NCBI GenBank assembly: GCA_900549185.1
Contig: URNM01000047.1
Span: 1 to 13,161, forward strand
Length of the DNA: 13,161 nt
DNA from: an uncultured Collinsella sp.
GTDB taxonomy: Bacteria; Actinomycetota; Coriobacteriia; Coriobacteriales; Coriobacteriaceae
Reading direction: 5' to 3'
In this document: positions 12,872-13,161 of the stretch, in pieces
Layout of the letters: every line of letters begins with the position of its first letter
Position numbering within the stretch: position 1 is the first letter of the stretch
Program-made: the position numbers and the translations under genes
The notes under the pieces: generated by a model
What the model was told of the DNA's origin: nothing
The model's input: the letters and a program-made list of their open reading frames with translations, nothing else
Databases searched by the model: none

Positions 12872-13161
12872 ATGATTCAACCCAAGATTCTTCTCGCGCG
12901 CATCGATGATCGGTTTATTTACGGGCAAGACGTTGAGCTGTGGAATGAGGCGGTTGGTTCCAGCCTCGTCCTGATCGTTAACGACGAGATTGCGGCGGAT
13001 TCGCGCAAGTGGGCGCCTATGAGGGTCGCGGTGCCCGAGGGCGTGTGGACACGGTTTTTCTCGGTGCAAAGGGCCATCGACATCATTCATACCGCAACGC
13101 CGCGCCAATTGATTCTGATCATGGTGGCCTCACCCGCCGATGCACTCGCGCTGGTTAAGGG
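12872..13161 (+). CDS. Mannose-family PTS EIIB homologue lacking the active-site histidine, 3' truncated
   Basis: The first 96 codons of a gene cut by the window end. It aligns without gaps to the EIIB at 2379: MIQPKILLARIDDRFIYGQD against MAEPNILLTRIDNRLVHGQV, then NDEIAAD, VWTRFFSVQRAID, TPRQ and ALVKG. The phosphorylated His17 of the functional EIIB is Tyr17 here (TAC codon), and Val-Ala-Thr after the glutamine is replaced by Asp-Val-Glu. Everything else of the fold appears kept and the frame is open, so this is not simple decay. Such a protein could not accept phosphate at the usual site. It may be a regulatory or dominant paralogue, or belong to a divergent PTS whose other genes follow outside the window. 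The ribosome binding site is weak (GGGGCA about six bases upstream). Confidence 0.88.
   Translation, partial: MIQPKILLARIDDRFIYGQDVELWNEAVGSSLVLIVNDEIAADSRKWAPMRVAVPEGVWTRFFSVQRAIDIIHTATPRQLILIMVASPADALALVK

Overview
The window looks like the start of a contig from a high-GC actinobacterial gut commensal. Collinsella (Coriobacteriia) is the best guess, from GC-rich third positions, Coriobacteria-like protein sequences and strong GGAGG-type ribosome binding sites. This is inference from style; no taxonomic marker beyond a tRNA is present. Bases 1-52 are not genomic: they read as an Illumina P5 tail, an 8-base index and the Nextera/Tn5 read-1 adapter. The first gene is therefore truncated and fused to adapter.

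Layout: (a) 53-986, the 3' part of a membrane-anchored, extracytoplasmic SurA_N-like protein, ending in a textbook terminator. (b) 987-1617, a 631-base gene-free region with several palindromic operator-like elements, an extended -10 promoter and a structured leader. (c) 1618-4824, a mannose-family PTS operon in the order EIIA, YajC-like protein, EIIB, EIIC, EIID, closed by a terminator. (d) 5010-5741, a GntR/UTRA regulator. (e) 5856-7022, agaS-type sugar-phosphate isomerase/deaminase, with an operator-like palindrome also present in front of the PTS operon. (f) 7139-8308, nagA/agaA-type deacetylase. (g) 8384-8968 on the minus strand, a flavodoxin-like protein facing the nagA end. (h) 9125-11672, LacX-like aldose 1-epimerase, lacC tagatose-6-phosphate kinase, a decayed 3' scrap of a second nagA, and a YhcH/NanQ-like protein, closed by a very long-stemmed terminator. 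(i) 11820-12388 on the minus strand, an unrecognised gene that appears frameshifted at a CT repeat. (j) tRNA-Thr(CGU) on the minus strand, with promoter and terminator. (k) 12872 to the end, the start of a second mannose-family EIIB whose phosphorylatable histidine is replaced by tyrosine.

The parts fit one pathway. An amino sugar, most likely N-acetylgalactosamine, is imported and phosphorylated by the PTS. It is deacetylated by the NagA/AgaA protein, deaminated and isomerised by AgaS to tagatose-6-phosphate, then phosphorylated by LacC to tagatose-1,6-bisphosphate. The aldolase that would finish the route is not in the window. The epimerase and the YhcH protein probably handle sugar anomers. 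The GntR regulator probably controls at least the PTS operon and agaS through the shared TGGT-N4-ACCA palindrome. The substrate assignment is inferred from the combination agaS + lacC + deacetylase + mannose-family PTS, not from any single sequence.

No CRISPR array, insertion sequence or phage gene was seen.
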